Part shown: positions 5,801 through 7,041 of the stretch, one piece after another
Numbering within the stretch: position 1 is the first letter of the stretch
Layout: the number at the start of each line of letters is the position of its first letter
Notes under the pieces: generated by a model
What the model was told of the DNA's origin: nothing
The model's input: the letters and a program-made list of their open reading frames with translations, nothing else
The model's database searches: none
Program-made: the position numbers and the translations under genes
Assembly: GCA_003519545.1 (NCBI GenBank)
Contig: DOWN01000181.1
Span: 1-7,041 of the forward strand
Direction: 5' to 3'
From: Bacteroidota bacterium
Lineage (GTDB): Bacteria; Bacteroidota; Ignavibacteria; Tepidaquicellales; Tepidaquicellaceae
Length of the DNA stretch: 7,041 nt

Positions 5801-7041
5801 GATGCGTATAAAGCAGTCCATGCATTTTGTCCCGGCATAAAATCAGTATTCGCAATCAGCAAACCTCTGAGTTCTTCATTAGTAAGTGACGGATTAAGGG
5901 ACAGAAGAATTCCGCAGAGAGCAGCAATCTGTGGTGCGGCAAAGGATGTACCGTTATATTTATCATAATTATTCTGAAAATTCGAACTTCCTTTTCCGGA
6001 AATTGTAGTGGTTAAAATTTGAAAACCCGGAGCATAAATATCAACTGTTTCACCATAAGAAGAAAAAGATGCTTTAAAATCAGTTTCATCTGAAGCCGCA
6101 ACAGAAATAACTTCATCATAAGATGACGGATAATGTAATCTGAAAGAGCCGTCATTTCCTGCAGAAGCAATTATAGTCACATTATTCAGATAAGCAAATT
6201 TAATTACATCTTTAAGAAGATTAGAAAAAACATAATCTCCAAATGAGAAGTTAAAAATTTTAACTCCGTTTGCAATTCCGTAAAGAATAGCATTAGCAAC
6301 ATCATCTTCTTCACCAAAACCCTCAGCATCAAAACATCTTAAAATCATAGTCCGACAGCCGGGAGCGACCGAAGAGATTCCAAGTGAATTATTAAAAGTT
6401 GCGTTTATAATTCCTGTTACTGCGGTTCCATGTGAAAATTTATTATCGTCTGTGGGATCATTATCGGGATTGAGATAATCCCCTCTTCTCGGATCACCGG
6501 TAAACGGGGCATCTACAAAATCCCATCCTCGCCAGTCATCAATAAAACCATTATTATCATCATCAATTCCGTTAAATCTTTTGTCTCTGCCCAATGCGTC
6601 AAGACCTGTTTCACCTCTGTTTATTTTATATGAAGTTTGTAAGTCCGGATGTAAGAAATCAAGACCTGAATCTATTACACCAATTACGATATTTGAATCA
6701 CCTCTGTTTATATCCCAAACTTGAGGTATTGAAATTTTATTCAGATAATATTGCTGATTGAAATATGTATCATTAGGAATAAAAGAAGCATTGTTAAGTC
6801 TAAACGAATTATTAACAGAGGCATATTCAACATCATCAAGAGAAGATAGCAGTTCAGTCAGACGGGAAACATCGGTTTCATTTAAGTTCAGAATAAATAT
6901 ATTTTCAAAATTGAACCGGGAAAAATTATCAAAATTTGAAAGTTGATTTAAATGGTTTTTGAAAAGTTGAGATGAAGATGTAACGTTTAAATTTCGGCAG
7001 ATATTATTTATCTGATTATTACCGGAGAAAGGAGAACCTTG
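2866..7041 (-). CDS. Subtilisin-like (S8) serine protease with FG-GAP/VCBS propeller, Fn3/Ig-like modules and T9SS sorting domain (N-terminus outside window)
   Basis: The frame is open from the window edge to the TAA at 2866-2868, giving at least 1391 residues, numbered here from base 7041. Residues about 45-85 resemble an inhibitor I9-type propeptide ending near VEYASVNN. The S8 domain spans about 93-430, with Asp124 (VIDSG; bases 6670-6672), His204 (SHGT; 6430-6432), oxyanion Asn296 (SAGND) and nucleophile Ser366 (NGTSFAAP; 5944-5946). A Ca-loop-like DDDNNGFIDD (160-169) lies between Asp and His, as often seen in Bacteroidota subtilases. Ig-like modules follow at about 432-525 and 530-633. 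About 636-999 carry seven FG-GAP/VCBS-type repeats with D-x-D-x-DG-like loops. Then come an Fn3-like domain (1004-1074) and two Ig-like regions (1089-1293). A T9SS type A/FlgD-Ig-like sorting domain (1299-1391) has YPNPV and PSGIYLYK. The enzyme should be a secreted or surface endopeptidase matured by propeptide removal; its substrate is unknown. A TTG at 6594 would be a false start because it drops Asp124. The signal peptide and promoter are outside the window. Confidence 0.93.
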   Translation of the reverse strand, partial: QGSPFSGNNQINNICRNLNVTSSSQLFKNHLNQLSNFDNFSRFNFENIFILNLNETDVSRLTELLSSLDDVEYASVNNSFRLNNASFIPNDTYFNQQYYLNKISIPQVWDINRGDSNIVIGVIDSGLDFLHPDLQTSYKINRGETGLDALGRDKRFNGIDDDNNGFIDDWRGWDFVDAPFTGDPRRGDYLNPDNDPTDDNKFSHGTAVTGIINATFNNSLGISSVAPGCRTMILRCFDAEGFGEEDDVANAILYGIANGVKIFNFSFGDYVFSNLLKDVIKFAYLNNVTIIASAGNDGSFRLHYPSSYDEVISVAASDETDFKASFSSYGETVDIYAPGFQILTTTISGKGSSNFQNNYDKYNGTSFAAPQIAALCGILLSLNPSLTNEELRGLLIANTDFMPGQNAWTALYASGRVNALRTVQNINNSSIVRIYNPFQDYTAVFGSVPVFISAASPLFVSYSLFYGYGQRPSDWIPLISNVQSQVLNDSVYNWNLNSLPDSSYTLRLAINTNTGRTLEHRMIIFKDSLAPVITDVAFGSLIDKDAYSELIIFNTDKRSLGKLFYKPVNSTDYRFMIADLGTPNLGFVTPTHFALLGGNDLSTNQNYEFYLEATGLNNKKSVLSYKEFRFTSKPKINIYGFNNLNFTIPYSQYCNKVTDINNNGKPDIFINEIKNNLKLNVYEFDNGVFNKISSNNWGDFKVARDVEDIDGDGKSELLTSRSRNGILYKSENSFLPDKILWADTIENNFWSARFADSDNDGKNEILGFGVNGLRILEFNSGNFNQIANLNYGGAFDPVANSQNVLVEDFDTDGKKELVFINTFYLNSSSALPDLYLNIYENISDNNYQRIFADSMSRFLKGDNIVTGDFDGDGIKEFAIGTVSKDGEPVQYYRLIVYKSSSNNTFDIMDIVDIYNYKSYTETSTLSANIDADIKDEILVNTGTHFYILKYNNSEKQFTPELYKSNINSFNQLIYNFNNNAVNEILVNNVNDSAIFFEKNVNSNAPPTPMITRSYGINNTAFLSYTSSVMADYFKIYRSLNDTIYTFIDSTSQLFYVDSTALNNTNYFYKISSVSNSFQISESPLTNSEFVFVHPQIKLSGIEYKGNGFVGLKFSGKISNTIPSPQSFVIRFSDTTIQQIFSPNSIAVFNDTEYLLKFDSLKNNSYSARIKNLNDFYNAPIDESPILNFIVNDSTVNEFYISNATLLSSKKIKIIFNLPVSNDFSNINFYKLTPFNIPVLSVELSEQNNSVILNLGNGTIGATGKNYVLKVSGLKSSSGITITTGAGSTFGFVFNKEDLEEIYTYPNPVNINSHNMMTFANLTVKAKIQIFDITGKFIKSIDETDGNGGVEWDLKDNNGNIIPSGIYLYKVSGVNSAGIEVKEKLSKFAVIK

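Noticed and set aside
6758..6946. Plus-strand ORF of 62 codons
   Set aside because: It is antisense to the protease propeptide region, which continues in frame to the window edge.

Overview
The window is AT-rich DNA (by eye about one third G+C) from a bacterium of the Bacteroidota/Ignavibacteriota group. Three things support this. Two large secreted proteins end in type IX secretion (T9SS) type A sorting domains; one carries a YQNYPNPFNPETKISF motif, a form common in Ignavibacteria and relatives. The HU gene has a Bacteroidota-type promoter (TTG-N20-TAnnTTTG). Most starts lack a Shine-Dalgarno sequence and have A-rich leaders. Ignavibacteria is my best guess, but the class is an inference.

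Layout, left to right. Bases 1-109 are an AT-rich leader. A plus-strand gene (110-1390) encodes a secreted seven-repeat BNR/Ycf48-like propeller protein with a T9SS sorting domain. A 26-residue single-span membrane ORF (1400-1480) follows at once, preceded by a strong GGAGG. A strong hairpin terminator (1522-1556) lies between this pair and a convergent minus-strand gene (1579-2214) for a membrane di-metal fatty acid 2-hydroxylase-like enzyme. A 302-base divergent intergenic region (2215-2516) carries a good promoter for the HU gene (2517-2798, plus strand), a weaker candidate for the hydroxylase, and an unexplained imperfect inverted repeat with a direct repeat. After HU comes a second hairpin terminator (2820-2850). 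The rest, 2866 to the window edge, is one long minus-strand gene for a modular subtilisin-like (S8) protease. It is open through base 7041, so its N-terminus lies outside the window.

The genes do not form one pathway. The two secreted proteins are probably delivered to the cell surface or medium by the same T9SS. The hydroxylase would modify membrane lipid acyl chains, and HU is a nucleoid protein. I found no tRNA, rRNA, CRISPR array, transposase or phage gene, and no clear evidence of a previously undescribed system. The least explained items are the 26-residue membrane ORF and the structured element upstream of HU.
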